NCBI GenBank assembly: GCA_903813345.2
Contig: CAIIXF020000346.1
Coordinates: forward strand, 64,001 to 128,000
Length of the DNA: 64,000 bases
Direction: 5' to 3'
Origin: Owenia fusiformis
Lineage: Eukaryota > Annelida > Polychaeta > Sabellida > Oweniidae
Shown here in pieces: positions 45,448 through 58,099 of the stretch (its first letter is position 1; every line of letters starts with the position of its first letter). The notes below the pieces were generated by a model. It was not told the DNA's origin, searched no databases, and was given only the letters and a program-made list of their open reading frames with translations. The position numbers and the translations under genes were made by a program.

Positions 45448-46104
45448 AATGGAACATCTATCAGAACCTCATTTAGAACAAAACAACATAAAAACAATAT
45501 GTTTAGACAATATGTCTATACGGAAAGTTTTCTTGATTTTAAAAAAAGTATCTTGTTAATGAAATAAAAGGTTTGTCTTAATTTTTAACTATTTTAGGGT
45601 TTTTTGTTTTAAGTTTTTGCATCCTTTTTGTTAAATCAACCAAACTTTCTTTTACATAACTATAATACTGAGAGGTCTAGGAAAATGTCGTATATGCTAT
45701 TTTGTTCCAACAAGGTTTGGAAAGACATTTCATTCTCAAGATTGGAAGAAAGGAACAAAAAACAATTGCACTAAAAAACAAAGAATGTTAACAAAGAATG
45801 TTAACAAAAATGTTCGCCGTAAAATATTTTTGGCAATTGCTCTTAAGGGAAAAAACAATGTGTCAGAACAGAGATGTTCTTTGGCACAATGACACTAGAC
45901 GTGAGTAGACTATGCTATATTACTATGCTATAGTTTAATTATAGGTTTCATAAAATAACTCCCATTAGTGCAGTCAGTTAGGTCAATATCAAGCACCATT
46001 TTTTGACCAAAGTATCTTTGGTACATATATTATTGATATCTAACGAAGTTGTGTTGAAAAGATCTCCTAGTTGATGATAGCAGGCCTCGAAAATCTTGCC
46101 CATT

Positions 46105-47325
46105 TACATTGAGCTCCATGTTAATTCATCAATCTCCAAACGACCCCCTGCAGAACAGTTCTAAAGTAATAAAGCCCATATTCCTAGTATCTTACAATAA
46201 CATGATTATCTTCAAAATAAGAAGGGATGTTTTTTCTTTTGCCTAGTTCCAAAGATATTGGAGTTTGAATTTTGGAAAATTCCCATTGGCTGCCATTATA
46301 AACCGCTATAATATGGCTTTATTAAAGTGTCCTTTTCTCAAAAAGTCCACCATGAAATTTTCTAATATTGTAGATTTCTATAGTTAATATATTGACTGAA
46401 AAGAAATCAAACAGGCACATTTCTAAAAATTTCTTATTTTTAATATATTTAGTCGTGAAGTTGTATAAAAAAACCTACATTGAGCCCCATGTTAATTTAT
46501 CAATTTTCAAAAGACCCCGTGCAGAACAGTTCTAAAGTCATAAAGCCCATATTCCTAGTATCTTACAATCACATGATTATCTTCACAATAAGAAGGGTTG
46601 TTTTTTCTTTTGCCTAGTTCTAAAGATATTGGCGTTTGAATTTTGGAAAATCCCCATTGGCTGCCATTATAAACCGCTATCAATATGGCTTTATTAAAGT
46701 GTCATTTTCTCCAAAAGCCTACTATGAAATTTTCTAATATTGTAGATTTCTATAGTTAATATATTGACTTAAAAGAAATCAAACAGGCACATTTCTAAAA
46801 ATTTCTTATTTTTAATATATTTAGCCGAGTAGTTGTATAAAAAACCTATATTGAGCCCCATGTTAATTTATCAATCTTCAAAAGACACCCTGCAGAACAG
46901 TTCTAGAGTAATAAAGCCCATATTCCTAGCATCTTACAATAACATGATTATCTTCAAAATAAGAAGGGTTGTTTTTTTTTCTTTTGCCTAGTTCCAAAGA
47001 TATTGGCGTTTGAATTTTGAAAAATCCCCGTTGGCTGCCATTATAAACCGCTATCAATATGACTTTATTTAAGTCTCCTTTTCTAGAAAAATCCACTATG
47101 AAATTGTCTAGAATTGCAGATTTCTATAGTTAATATATTGATTTAAAAGAAATCAAACAGGCACATTTCTAAAAATTTATTATTTTTGATATATTTAGCT
47201 GTGAAGTTGTATAAAAACCTATATTGAGCCCCATGTTAATTTATCAATCTTCAAAAGACCCCCCGCAGAACAGTTTTAAATTGTTGAAGCCCACATTCCT
47301 AGTATGTTAAAATAACACAATGACA
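46105..47325. repeat. 371-bp satellite, about 3.3 copies
   Basis: 'ttgagccccatgttaattta' starts units near 46109, 46480, 46851 and 47224. Each includes 'cctgcagaacagttctaaag', 'aagatattggcgtttgaatt' and 'tctatagttaatatattgac'. Copies are over 90% alike by eye, and the last is truncated. Non-coding. Confidence 0.93.
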
Positions 47326-49740
47326 CTGTTTGGTTGATATATTTCACTGTCTCAAACACAAAGAACCAATATGCATGCCATTGGACAATCCAAAGTGCAA
47401 TTTCACCCCCACCTTGACGCATTCAAAGACATGGAGAAACGAACACAGAATGTGCGGAACAAGCCTTTCATTGGTTTGGAAAATACAAATACTCCACTTA
47501 TAAAATGGCTCAATGGAAATATTTTTTTCTCAATCGCATAATTGAGTTGAGAAACAGAATTCGGAACGTAAAATGAAAGCTCAAGGAGTATTGATCAACT
47601 CAGGGTTCAAAGAAGTAAAATAATGCAATTAACAGCTGGGCAGCCAAACCCAGAAATCAATTGTCGCGGTGATTCGGCATTAACGTGAAAACTACGCGAA
47701 AATCGTGCTTTTCTACAGAATATAGTCCCGCCTCGAAAAATCATGTGAAATGACACCTGTGCATAAATTGATATTAAATATTGATAATCGTAATGGTTTT
47801 GGCTGATATTTCGGGAAACGTTTGGAGATATCGGGATGTAACTATATTTCACAAATAACAAGCTAAATAAGGTATGGTGGGTGAGAAAGAAGACCTCAAA
47901 GAGAAAAGTTTTGAAACTGGGTTTCGATAATTTGGAAAATTGGGGTCGTATACATGTTTTGGGCATTTTTTTCTGAGATTAGTTATTTATGTGATTTTAG
48001 TAGAAAAAGCACCCCACTTTACTCGCGGACGTGATTTGAACGTTTTATTGCCCATTCTTATATATTTCTTGAGTAATCAGCCATTAAGTCAGCAGTAATT
48101 GATTTTCAGAAAAAAATGTTAATTCTCAGGGATCGATTTTGACATGGTCCCCTGCAGTTGTAAACACTCAATCTCGGATAAAATCCGTAGTTAGCCGATA
48201 CAAAATAACCAATAGATGATAAAATTGACGTGTAGTCCCCCATCCCCGCATTAAGTTTTTGTTGGGAATTGATTTCTTCACGTCGAAAAAAATATGTGAT
48301 CAGAAAATCAGCAAGATGACAAAAAAAATTCTGAGGGAACATTAGTTCAGAATGTTTTGGGCAAATTTTTTTCTTAGAGATCTGTGGTTAAAAATCTATT
48401 GCAAAATAAAATGTAGTCTAAAATACATATGATGTGTAAATATAAAAATATCTGGATAAATACTTTTGTCAGGAGACTTGTATCAATTACGGTCCAGTCA
48501 TCTTGTCGTGTCAAAATTACCCAAAATGGTGAAGCCCTGGGTTTTGAAGAGGGTCGTCTTTCGACTCGAAGTTTTCAGTATTTTTAGCCTTTTAGCAACT
48601 AATTCTTGAATTCAACGTATGCATATGATCTAAATACGTAGAAGTCAGTCGTACTGTGCATCAATTTGAAGTTCTTATACCAATTTGAAGCCATCATCTG
48701 GAGCGGTTTCTACTCTTGAATCCGCCAAATTGCTGAAATGCCAAAGGACCTTCTTAGGTCACGTGACCTGTTTTTTAAATTTTGCATTTCAGCCACAAAA
48801 CAACAACATCGGTCATTCATAAATTGTTTGTGGATGGGTTTTAGCACCAACTTGGCATTACTGTACTTAAGATCAAGAGAGAATGTCAAACAAAACAATA
48901 ATCGCTAACTGTTTTATCATTTTTTAGTTGATTTCAAGGGGTCTTTCCCTTTCGTTCGTAATTTTAAAGTATCGATGGCGCTGAAAACAAATTGAACTGG
49001 CTCAGCCTATTTGAACGGATTTAGAGTAGATTCATGGATATTTAGATCAATCGATCATGTTTACTGGATTCAGAGATTCCAGGGGATTACGATGGAATTC
49101 ACGGCTTTTAAGTAAGTGTAGTATTTCTGTTAGAAAACGTAGTTTGAAAACACATAATTTGAAATATGATGGTGTAATTTTTGATTTTTGAAATTCTTTT
49201 AAGTTCAGGAGGCAATTATCAAATTTCAGTGTCTTTTATTGCACATAGGATTCTAGAAATTTAATCAAATATTGATGTGATAATAAATATTGTATATTTG
49301 ATGTAAATAGCATCATGTCTTGCAGTTCAGCTCGATGTCAGAGCCTCCAAATGACCCATGTCGTTTCAAAATTAGGGACCGTATATTGGGTCATATTGCG
49401 CATGCGCAAAAATATTTATATATAGCTATTTCTTCTTGCATTTCCAGAACTCCCTGATTCTGCCTCTGATTCATTGTGCCTACTGCCTACCAGTTTTACT
49501 TTGTGGATTTCAATGTCATCCTCCCTCTCTGTGCGGCAATGCCTCAGTCATATTTGTGACTTCCCAAGACTAAATTTGCTTGCTATGTGAGTATAGGTGT
49601 AACCTTACATGTGTTATGCAAATTCAAGAAATTAATGCTGAACAGTAACAGTGTTTGTTTGTTTGCGACAAAGTCAAGGTAGTTCCATATCAAAAAGTTT
49701 GGAATATTTCTTGACCTGATTGTTGAGCGAACATTAATTT
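47326..49740. other. Unannotated interval, no gene recognised
   Basis: Several short frames exist on both strands, but none has recognisable motifs, and I found no convincing pair of splice sites. A possible acceptor 'cttgcatttccag' at about 49436 leads into a low-information frame. This may be intron or intergenic sequence. Confidence 0.35.
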
Positions 49741-49746
49741 ATAATT

Positions 49747-51371
49747 AGTACCCCACACACAATTTTGTCGCCTACTTTGATGTGTTGTAGAAAAAATATC
49801 CAATTAGAGTTTTCTCATGAAATTTGGCATACATTGAATTGAAACAATTTGTGACACTCAAATTTTTTTGTTTGGGGTAATATGACTTCACCACAGTTTG
49901 ACTTCGGTTTCTAAATTCCTACGCATTTACAGATTTGACCTAAATTAAGCTAAATTTTGAAACAATTTGTAACAAATTGATTACAAAAAAATTGAATATT
50001 CTGGTCAATCCTATCCTATTAAACACCATTATAATCCACTAGTAAAAGAAAACTGAACCAAGCAGGAGTGACTGTTATAATGTTATAATGTTATGATGTT
50101 ACCCCTGAAAGTTCACATGTTTATTATCCATGTGAATCATTTCCAACAAAAGGTAAGCCGTCGGTGGCCAACAGTGGGGTACTGGGCGAATATGGCCTCC
50201 CGATCGTAGGCAACGAAAAATTGAGTACAAACTTACTGTTAATAATGCCTTAATTGTCTTAAACAAAATACAACCATTTTCTTGAGATTCTATGAGATGT
50301 GAGCTACTGGAAAGGATTTTTTAATCGAGTGAGACAGTAGGAAATGCTGTAGTGGTAGGATTTGATAAAAATCCAAGCAGGGATGTGTTTCGGTGCTCTG
50401 ATAAACCTTTTCAGACTTAAAGCCAACAAATCATATGATACATACACAGGCCTGTCAACTTGGGAACACCTAACATGAGTGACTTGGAAATGTTGAACAC
50501 CTCCCCTCAAAATGTGGACACCTTGGTCCAAATCTGAACACCTTGATTCAAATTTTGAACACCTTGGTTTAAATTGTATTACATCTTGCCAAATTTTGAA
50601 CACCTCAAATTTTTCGCGCTCGCTGCGCTCGCGTTTCAAACATCCATCAACGGGGGGGGGGGGGGGGGGGGGGTAGGTACGAAAAATTTCGAACGAAATG
50701 TGTGACATATCCGTAATTCGCGTGAAAAGTCCGAACGAAATGCGTACGTTTTTTTCCCGCCGTTCGTATTTTTGCTGTGTAGACGATCTTTTTTAGAAAA
50801 TTTTCTACAGAAATATTTTTGCTTGACAATTACCAGGTAAAATGCGTATTTGCGTGACATTTTCTGTCACGCAAAAATAACTGGCGTGACTTCAAATTCT
50901 TCAGCAAATGCGTGACAAATACGCAAATTGCGGGACAGTTGACAGGCCTGCATACACCTGTCCATGTATTGAAAGTATTGAAAGTGGTCTTCACTCATAA
51001 ATAATAATAAAACCACACTTACAATATTCCTGTTTAGGAGTTAAACATCTTCAACACATAGTACATGTAACAATATCTTAAGAGAACAGACAACCCATAT
51101 GTAATGCAATAAGTTTGTAATCAAAATGTAATCAAAATGATTTAAACTCTCTTTAAAACTGCAATACTGGAAAATTTCGTCGAATTTTGTTAAAACATGA
51201 ATATTTCAAAATTGCTTGTTTTTCGTCAATATTACTTAAATTTCCAAATGAAAAAATTTGAGTGTCACAAAATGTTTCAAGTTTAATTATGCCAAATTTT
51301 ATGAGCAAACTCTTTTTGGATATTTTTTTACAATACATCAAAGTAGGTGACAAAATTGTGTGTGGGGTACT
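49747..51371. mobile_element. 1.6-kb inverted-repeat element with ~135-bp arms
   Basis: The left end 'agtaccccacacacaatttt' and its inverse on the right (to 51371) begin arms of about 135 bp. They include 'acatcaaagtaggtgac' (inverted: 'gcctactttgatgt') and 'ttgagtgtcacaaa' (inverted: 'tttgtgacactcaa'). The 504-bp CAG-ended element at 50447 is nested inside. Confidence 0.75.
50447..50950. mobile_element. 504-bp CAG-ended element with 6-bp target duplication and a poly-G run
   Basis: The ends are 'caggcctgtcaact' and 'agttgacaggcctg', perfect inverses, flanked by 'cataca' (50441-50446 and 50951-50956). The interior has 'gaacacctt' words on the left, a G26-like run near 50651-50673, and 'gcgtgac' words on the right. 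Near 50612 is the small GC palindrome 'cgcgctcgctgcgctcgcg'. The ends resemble those of 8405-9460. Non-autonomous. Confidence 0.85.
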
Positions 51372-51385
51372 ATATTATGGTCACA

Positions 51386-51843
51386 TAAGGTCTCTGACTA
51401 TGATCAGAAATACACCAAACAGGAAATGAAAAACCATGTGGATTTTAGAGTTTTTTAAAGTAAAATAACAGAGTTCTGCTTTGATCTTCAGTTTACTACT
51501 CCCATATAACATTTACATGGCCAAGATCACAATGGCCATTGTCAAAATGACCTTTACCATGCCAAAATAGCTTTTCCAGCTCTCTGAAAATCTGACGGAA
51601 AAAAGTTAAAAGTTAGCATTTCCGAAAGGTCACTGAACACAATATTTTGAATTTTCTGTTCAGTGACCTTTCCTGACTGGTGGTCAATTTTGACCATGAC
51701 CATTGTGATCCCGGTCATGTAAATAATATACGGGAGTATGATTGAAAGTTAAAGCAGAACTCTGTTATAAAAATTCTAAAATCCACATGTTTTTTTCATT
51801 TCCTGTTTTTGTGGAAATTTCTGATAACTTCCCGAGACCTTAA
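51386..51843. mobile_element. ~460-bp palindromic element, relative of 10315-11756
   Basis: It is symmetric around about 51640. The outer 'taaggtctc', then 'acaggaaatga', 'catgtggatttta', 'cagagttctgctttga' and the inner 'aggtcactgaaca' blocks all have inverted partners. 'ctctctgaaaatctgac' and 'ggtcaaaatgacc' tie it to the foldback at 10315, which has a 1.1-kb spacer instead of a short loop. Confidence 0.8.
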
Positions 51844-51917
51844 CTCAGGCAAGATTTCTATTGGTTGAGGAAATTCTGTAAATACGACAAATGCAGAAGG
51901 CAACGGGAGATTTTCAC

Positions 51918-52222
51918 AGGTTGTTATCACCCAAATCGCCTGTTGTTTTTTGGGACTTTTCAACTTTTCCATTGTTAAATTCATGATTTTTCCATTAATT
52001 TTGCCTGTTGTTTTCATTTATAATTTTTTCAGAATACCATTTTTATCTACTCAGTGATATTGACATCACTGGGTTGTTATCACCCAAATCACCTGTTGTT
52101 TTTAGGGACTTTTCAACTTTTTCATTGTTAAATTCATGATTTTTCCATTAGTTTTGCCTGTTGTTTTCATTTATAATTTTTTCAGAATGTCATTTTTATC
52201 TACTCAGTGATATTGATATCTG
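51918..52222. repeat. ~152-bp tandem duplication
   Basis: 'ggttgttatcacccaaatc' through 'tatctactcagtgatattga' occurs twice in a row with few differences, suggesting a fairly recent duplication. Confidence 0.85.
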
Positions 52223-52531
52223 GTTCGCTTCGCTCTCTCATGTAGATCACCTTGTAGATATATCCTGAATAACATGATTTACAAAATAATAAAAATATAT
52301 AACTTTTTCAGGAAATGCCTTGTTGCAAAAGTAGAATAGGGGACCAACAACAATGCCTTGACCAGTTGACTCAACCTAAAAGAGAAATTATGTTGAGATC
52401 AAAATGAAAGCCTCTCATGGAGAACACTAGGTAAACTGTTTGTTTTCATGTAACTAAATGAAGTTGGTATATCATCTAAAATTTTAAACAGACTGTTTGA
52501 TATTGATAAACCTTCAATTTCATCTTTTTAA

Positions 52532-53852
52532 AGGCCCCATATGAAGTTTAAAACACTTTGCCTTATTTTGTAGTCCCACCAAAAGTTGTCAAAATGAGAT
52601 ATATGAAACTTTTGGTTTTGATTTTAAAAAGTGTTTCTTGAAGGAGGTTTTTCAAAAATTTTGAATTTATTTAAAATTAAATTTAAAATTAAATTTTAGA
52701 GCTAACACATATCTTGATCATTTACACCAATGCATAGAATTCATTCTCATGTCCACGTGTCATTTGTCAGAAAATTAAGAAAAATTGACAAATAAGCAAG
52801 AAAAGAACTATAAATGCATGAAAATGTTTCAGAGAAAATGCATTTTAAAATTATATTTCTTGTAGAAACCAATGCTACAGAAATATTTAAAACATAATAT
52901 TTGCTTTTTTCCTAGTACAGTAAGCTAATCAACATTAGATTATTTTGAAAGTTTAAGGAGACTTTACCATGGCCCCTCTTGACCTTTTTGCAATATCGAG
53001 ATTTACCACATATTTACTCGTATATATACTTCATATTTTACCAACGAAAAAGTCCCCAATCCCCAGCTTTCAGTGTTAATTTTGCGATTGTACTGACTGA
53101 TCTAATTATTTTCGGAGAAATTAATTTAATCTGAAGTTAGAATATACTGGAAAATCCACCTGTTATCTGATGGGTTGTTGAATTTTTTTATCATGAACCT
53201 GATTGGCTGCCTAGTTCAAGGGCATGTGGGCGCTTGAGTGACTCAACGGGATTCCCATTTCCCCTCGCTAGCCGAGGAATAGATTATGTCTAATTTTGAA
53301 AGTTGATTGTTCTGTGGATTTTTTCAATATGTTGGCAGTAATATGTCTAATAGTAATGTCAGTAATGTCTTCGTCGGGTTGGCCTAGTGGTTAAGGCATT
53401 GGTCTGAAAAGCAGGAAGTCTGGCTTCATGCTGAAAAGTAGAGGTCTTGGGTTCAAACCCAGGTCACAGCACTTCTTGTGATTTGTCAATGGGAAGAACT
53501 GCTTTACCTTAGTGACTAATATGTCATGATATGACATCTAAAGAGTCGATAAAAAGATATATATATATATATACCCTTGTGTTATTCTCATGGTATGCAA
53601 GATATTATATGAGAAATAATAATTGGACATCATTGATTGTCTTGGCACACTTAATATGGCATTTTATTATTAGTATTCATATTGTATGTCCTCTGTGCAA
53701 TCTTCGCTATGGTGTTAAAAAGACAATGTGTTTTGCAATAAATAGTCAGATAGTGGAATATTTGAAAATGGAAATAATGTAAATAATGTTTTAAGTCATG
53801 AAAAATAGTAAATCAATGAAAAAAACATATTTTCAAACTTTACATGGGGCCT
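52532..53852. mobile_element. 1.3-kb TTAA-flanked element carrying a SINE
   Basis: 'aggccccatatgaagttt' and the inverse of 'aaactttacatggggcct' form the ends, with TTAA directly outside (52528-52531 and 53853-53856). TTAA targets suit piggyBac or Kolobok mobilisers. No transposase is visible. A tRNA-like SINE is nested near its right side. Confidence 0.75.
53371..53575 (+). mobile_element. tRNA-derived SINE
   Basis: An A-box-like 'tggcctagtgg' at about 53379 and a B-box-like 'gggttcaaaccc' at about 53450 lie 70 bp apart, as in tRNA genes with a long variable arm. The acceptor stem does not close and the anticodon arm is unclear, so it is not a functional tRNA. A tRNA-unrelated part ('gatttgtcaatgggaagaac', 'tttacctta') and an (AT)n tail follow. 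Confidence 0.75.
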
Positions 53853-53977
53853 TTAACATTCTAAATATTTTGTCATGCTAGGTAATAAAGTCTTAGACAA
53901 TTATATGACTGGATATTGAATATGTTGATTGTATTTTATATGCATAAAATTACATCTTAGACCTAAGCTTTATTTAA

Positions 53978-54182
53978 AGGCAGAACCAGAGTATAGGGGA
54001 TGTAGAATTGCAAGCAATGTGTAGAATTGACCTACCAATCTACACATCATTGTAAAAAATTTCAGTTTCCTGGAATAAAATATTATTTTGAGGAAAATAT
54101 AGACTTGACAAGGACTGATATGAGCCAAAAAATACTTTAAAAGCTTATATGTTAAGCTTGCCAGCTAGATCTGATTCTCTCT
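53978..54182. mobile_element. 205-bp TTAA-flanked MITE
   Basis: The left end is 'aggcagaaccaga' and the right end is the inverse of 'tctgattctctct'. TTAA flanks at 53974-53977 and 54183-54186. The inverted match is imperfect. The right end recurs near 26687. Confidence 0.5.
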
Positions 54183-54189
54183 TTAAATC

Positions 54190-54710
54190 TAAAGTGATGA
54201 TTATGTGTTTAAATATTTTTGAAATAACTTGAAAATAGACATCAGGCGAGCTATTTCAGGTCAGATAACAAGGCAGCTATAGTACAAATCCCCTTAAACT
54301 TGAATCTTCATCAGTTTTAGTCATGGGCTTTCAACAGAAGGGTATGCGACTTCCCATATTTCATTCATACATGACATAAGTATTGCCTTGGGTTTTAAAA
54401 AATTGGAGAAAAATGCTTTCTGTACCAATTCCAGCAAAATCTTATTTTGTACTTTTCATGTATGATTTAACTCAAAAATAAAAACATGATTATCTCATCT
54501 GCATACAGGTTGATGATTAATATAAAATGGAATTCACCACAATTATGGCAATAATGAAAGTGAACATTCTCCCATAAATTATTTTTTTATTGGATCGAAT
54601 GTCTTCTTGAATTATTACACACAGTGCAACATTTGAAGAGAACATTTTGATACCTCTTTCTTATCTGTTTTTTTTTGTTTACGTTTAAATGAGATTAATC
54701 ATGTTTTTTG
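54190..54710. other. Unannotated AT-rich interval
   Basis: No gene or repeat was recognised. Confidence 0.3.
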
Positions 54711-54716
54711 CTTTAA

Positions 54717-55316
54717 AGGGAAATTCCTTGTCAGACTTTTTCTCTTCTGATATGGTAGCTATAATCATTTATATACTTAACATATTTAGCAAAGCACGTG
54801 AAAATGTTTTGATATGGTTAATATTGATAATTTAAAAATGTAGTACTCATTTCCAGTAAGCTGCCATCTTTTAAGATTTCATTCAGGAAGTGATGTCATC
54901 AACTCTCACCTGTCATAACCTTGCCCATTACAGTATAGGAAAGTAGCACAAAATCACTTCTTGAGAAGAACACCTTATCTTCTGTGGAAAAATATTTTCA
55001 GGGCTTGTCAACTTAGAAATAAAGAAGAGATTTTCAGAAGGATTTAAATCAAAGACCAAATTGAAAAATATTCTGCTGGTTTTGTTATTCTTAATAGCTC
55101 TTTTCCTAATGCTATATGCAAAGTTGAGAGTCGATGACATCACTTCCTGGATGAAACCTTAAAAGATGGCAGCCTACTGGAATTGAGCACTACATTTTTA
55201 AGTAATCAATATTGACAATACCAAAACATTTGTCCATGTTTTGCTCAAGATGGAAAGTTAATATATGGTTATAGTTACAATATTAGGAGAGAGACGGTCT
55301 GGCAAGGAATATCCCT
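54717..55316. mobile_element. 600-bp palindromic TTAA-flanked MITE
   Basis: 'agggaaattccttgtcagac' and the inverse of 'gtctggcaaggaatatccct' form the ends, with TTAA at 54713-54716 and 55317-55320. The arms continue inward for about 200 bp, through 'tgccatctttta' and 'gaagtgatgtcatc' blocks and their inverses. Non-coding. Confidence 0.85.
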
Positions 55317-55319
55317 TTA

Positions 55320-56320
55320 AACATATTTAAAATTAATTTTTCTTCAAGATAATACTAAAACATATACATTTATCTATTTATTTAAAGCTCTTTGAAATAT
55401 TATCAAAAAGGGAAGCATGGCACTGCTCATTTTGAAGTTCTCATGTTTATAACACAGAGTTGCATGCCTTTCTCTTAAAAGCCCATGGTTTTAGTGGATC
55501 AATATTCATATTACCTTAAAGTATGTCCTGTGAAAGAAAATGTTATCTGTCCAATACAAGAAAAGATATTTCACTTTTTATGATTTTATAACATGTGATC
55601 TACAGGTCTAAAAGGAATCTGTCCAACCTAGAAGTAACATTTTCAGTTTATAAACCATTTTTGAAACCATATTTGTAGAATAAGTTACTATTTACTAGAA
55701 ATATGTAGATTTCAAATATGATATCACATTGACTGAATTTTGAATATTTAATGGTGTAAATCAAGATTATTTCTAACAACTAGTCCATTCTATATTTTCA
55801 AATTGATTACAGAAAACATGATCTTTTTTCCTATCAAGTTTCTTATAATATAACATCAATATTCATGTACTTTTCTAATTTTTCAGATTTTTTGTGTTGG
55901 CTGAAGATGTTCCCTGCCATAGGTGCAAAAATGACTGGCTTCAAAGGTTACTGGATACTAACATCAACAATATCAAGCTTAGATTTACAACTTTATGAAA
56001 CAATCAACAAAAATGAAACGTTACACCATTCACCATCACCTATTAATGTGACAGTTTAACTAACTTTCCTGATGAAACAACATGGAGACCAGACCATGTC
56101 CATAACAGTAGAGTATTGATAAGGTGAAAACAAAGTGAGACTGTGCAGTGTTAACGAGATACCAAAAACGATATACTCAAAATGATAACAATGAATGATA
56201 ACACAACATTGATAATGGCATGAAAATTGAACTATAAAGAGAGTCAGAATAGCTGGGACAATTTGATTCTCCTGTCTTCCAACTCTTTGAGGTAATGATT
56301 TATTATTCAAAATTATATAG
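55320..56320. other. Unannotated AT-rich interval
   Basis: Short frames are present (for example 55865-56059 on +), but with no motif or splice support. No repeat was recognised. Confidence 0.3.
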
Positions 56321-56322
56321 GG

Positions 56323-56497
56323 CAGGCCCTTAGCCAGGGGGGTTTGGGGGAACCCCCCCCCTGGCCAAAAATTCTTTCAAAATCATGCAGTTTTTCACCA
56401 TTTTTGAGCACTTATCAAATTGTCAAATGTGAACCCCCCCTGAATATTTTGAAAACTGAACCCCCCCCCCCCTTGGCAAATCCTGGCTACGGGCCTG
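56323..56497. mobile_element. Short CAG-ended MITE (copy B), relative of 2605-2775
   Basis: It starts 'caggcccttagccagg' and ends 'cctggctacgggcctg'. It shares 'aaaatcatgcagtttttcac' and C-rich runs with copy A. No clean target duplication was seen. Confidence 0.75.
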
Positions 56498-56564
56498 TAA
56501 GGATATATTGGAAAATACTAATATTGGAAATATACTGGAAAATACTATTTGCTGGAAAGATGTA

Positions 56565-57012
56565 CAGGGTGTCCTGAAAGTATTGGAACCACATGGGCAG
56601 AATATACCAATGCCCTCATAGCATGTGTTAAAGCTTATCCAAAGTTACATTGATTTGCCAAGTATCGTGTTTCAATTCCCAAATTGGAAAAAGGTTACAG
56701 ACATTTCAAAATTTAGTTTTTATTGTTGGGTACAGTTGAAGTTCGGTTTTACACTAAATTAGTATTAAGTGTGTCTTTCCTTGGCCATGTTGCATTTTAA
56801 ATCCTCTTAAAACATTTCTAAGGAAATAAAGAAGAGTTTCCACGGAGTATCTTCCCTCACCTTGGCCAAACACTATTTGAGAGTTGAATCATGACACTAG
56901 GCAAGTCAATGTAATTCTGGATAACTTTTAAAATGATATATGACACATACTGTGAAGGCATTGGTATACGTGTATGTCTGCCTAGGGGGTCCCATACTTT
57001 CAGGACACCCTG
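56565..57012. mobile_element. 448-bp mariner-type MITE, TA target
   Basis: Perfect 19-bp ends, 'cagggtgtcctgaaagtat' and its inverse, are flanked by TA (56563-56564 and 57013-57014). The inverted match continues imperfectly for about 50 bp ('ataccaatgcc'). No transposase frame. Confidence 0.85.
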
Positions 57013-57704
57013 TACATTGGTAAATAGTTTTAAAAATCTTAGTTTTTTCATTTTAACCAAATTAATGATTATTTCTGCTTATCTAAAATTTGGGTTGTCT
57101 ATCCATTGAATCTGTGTTTTTTTGGCATGACCCCCCCCCCCCCCCCCCACAAGGGCTGTGTTGTCAAAAAGGGTTGGAAATATGTGGCTGGAATTATGAA
57201 ATTATGATTCTTGAAAAAATGTTAAATGTAATTTTTACATGTTTTTATTTTCATTTTCTGCTAATCAGCATGCAACCTGGTGGATGGATGCCACATATTT
57301 CTTGACTTTAGAGTGATATTTATTACTTTTTGTCTTGTCCTATTATTTTCTGTTAAAAAAACTAGAACGAGATTCATGAAAACTGAAATTTTGAGAATAT
57401 CCTAATTCCAAAAATCTTGGTCAAATGTATCAAGTTTTAATGTCATTTGGTCAGTTTTTCAATTACCCACTTCCTGTCTGTCTAGATCTACATTTATTTC
57501 TGTCATGTCATGTCTATCTGTGTCTGAAATTGGGGCACACTTATAAAATCACTTAAGATGAATTCCCTATAGTAAATCAGTTATAGTATGGTTTAGAAGG
57601 TATCAATTAAGTTCTGAGATATTGAACACATGCAATATTATATAAATTGTATTGAATATGAAAATAAAGTGAATTATTGATGATATTTGAAATAATTATA
57701 ACAT

Positions 57705-58065
57705 CTGTAATTTTTCAACAAATGACTATTCTCGATTTGGAGAACGAAGTTCATCACTCTAGCGTTACCCCTGCTTTGGACAATTTTTTTACATTATTTA
57801 GGCTAGATTTCAATGTCTTCTTTTGAATAGTCATTTTAATTTAATTTGGGTGATATTTCATAAAAAAATTATGAGTGCAGTAAACTGATGAACTTCTTTC
57901 TCTAAATCTAGACTTGTATTTTATTGAATCGGTCGAATGCATGTTACCCCTGCTTCGAACAATTGTGATGTTTTTATATCTTTCAGAATTAAGTGTCTTC
58001 TTTTGAATATTCATGATTTAATTTGGTTGATATTTCTATATTTTTCATAAAAAATTATAAGCCCA
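57705..58065. repeat. ~180-bp tandem duplication
   Basis: 'gttacccctgctt' with 'tgtcttcttttgaata' and 'tgatattt' occurs at about 57763 and again at about 57943. Copies are diverged. Confidence 0.65.
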
Positions 58066-58099
58066 GGAGACTGTTCTCCAAACCGCGAAGGCTCTTGTG

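Noticed and set aside
53371-53460. Functional tRNA gene
   Set aside because: A and B boxes are present, but the acceptor stem does not pair and a SINE-type body and (AT)n tail follow.
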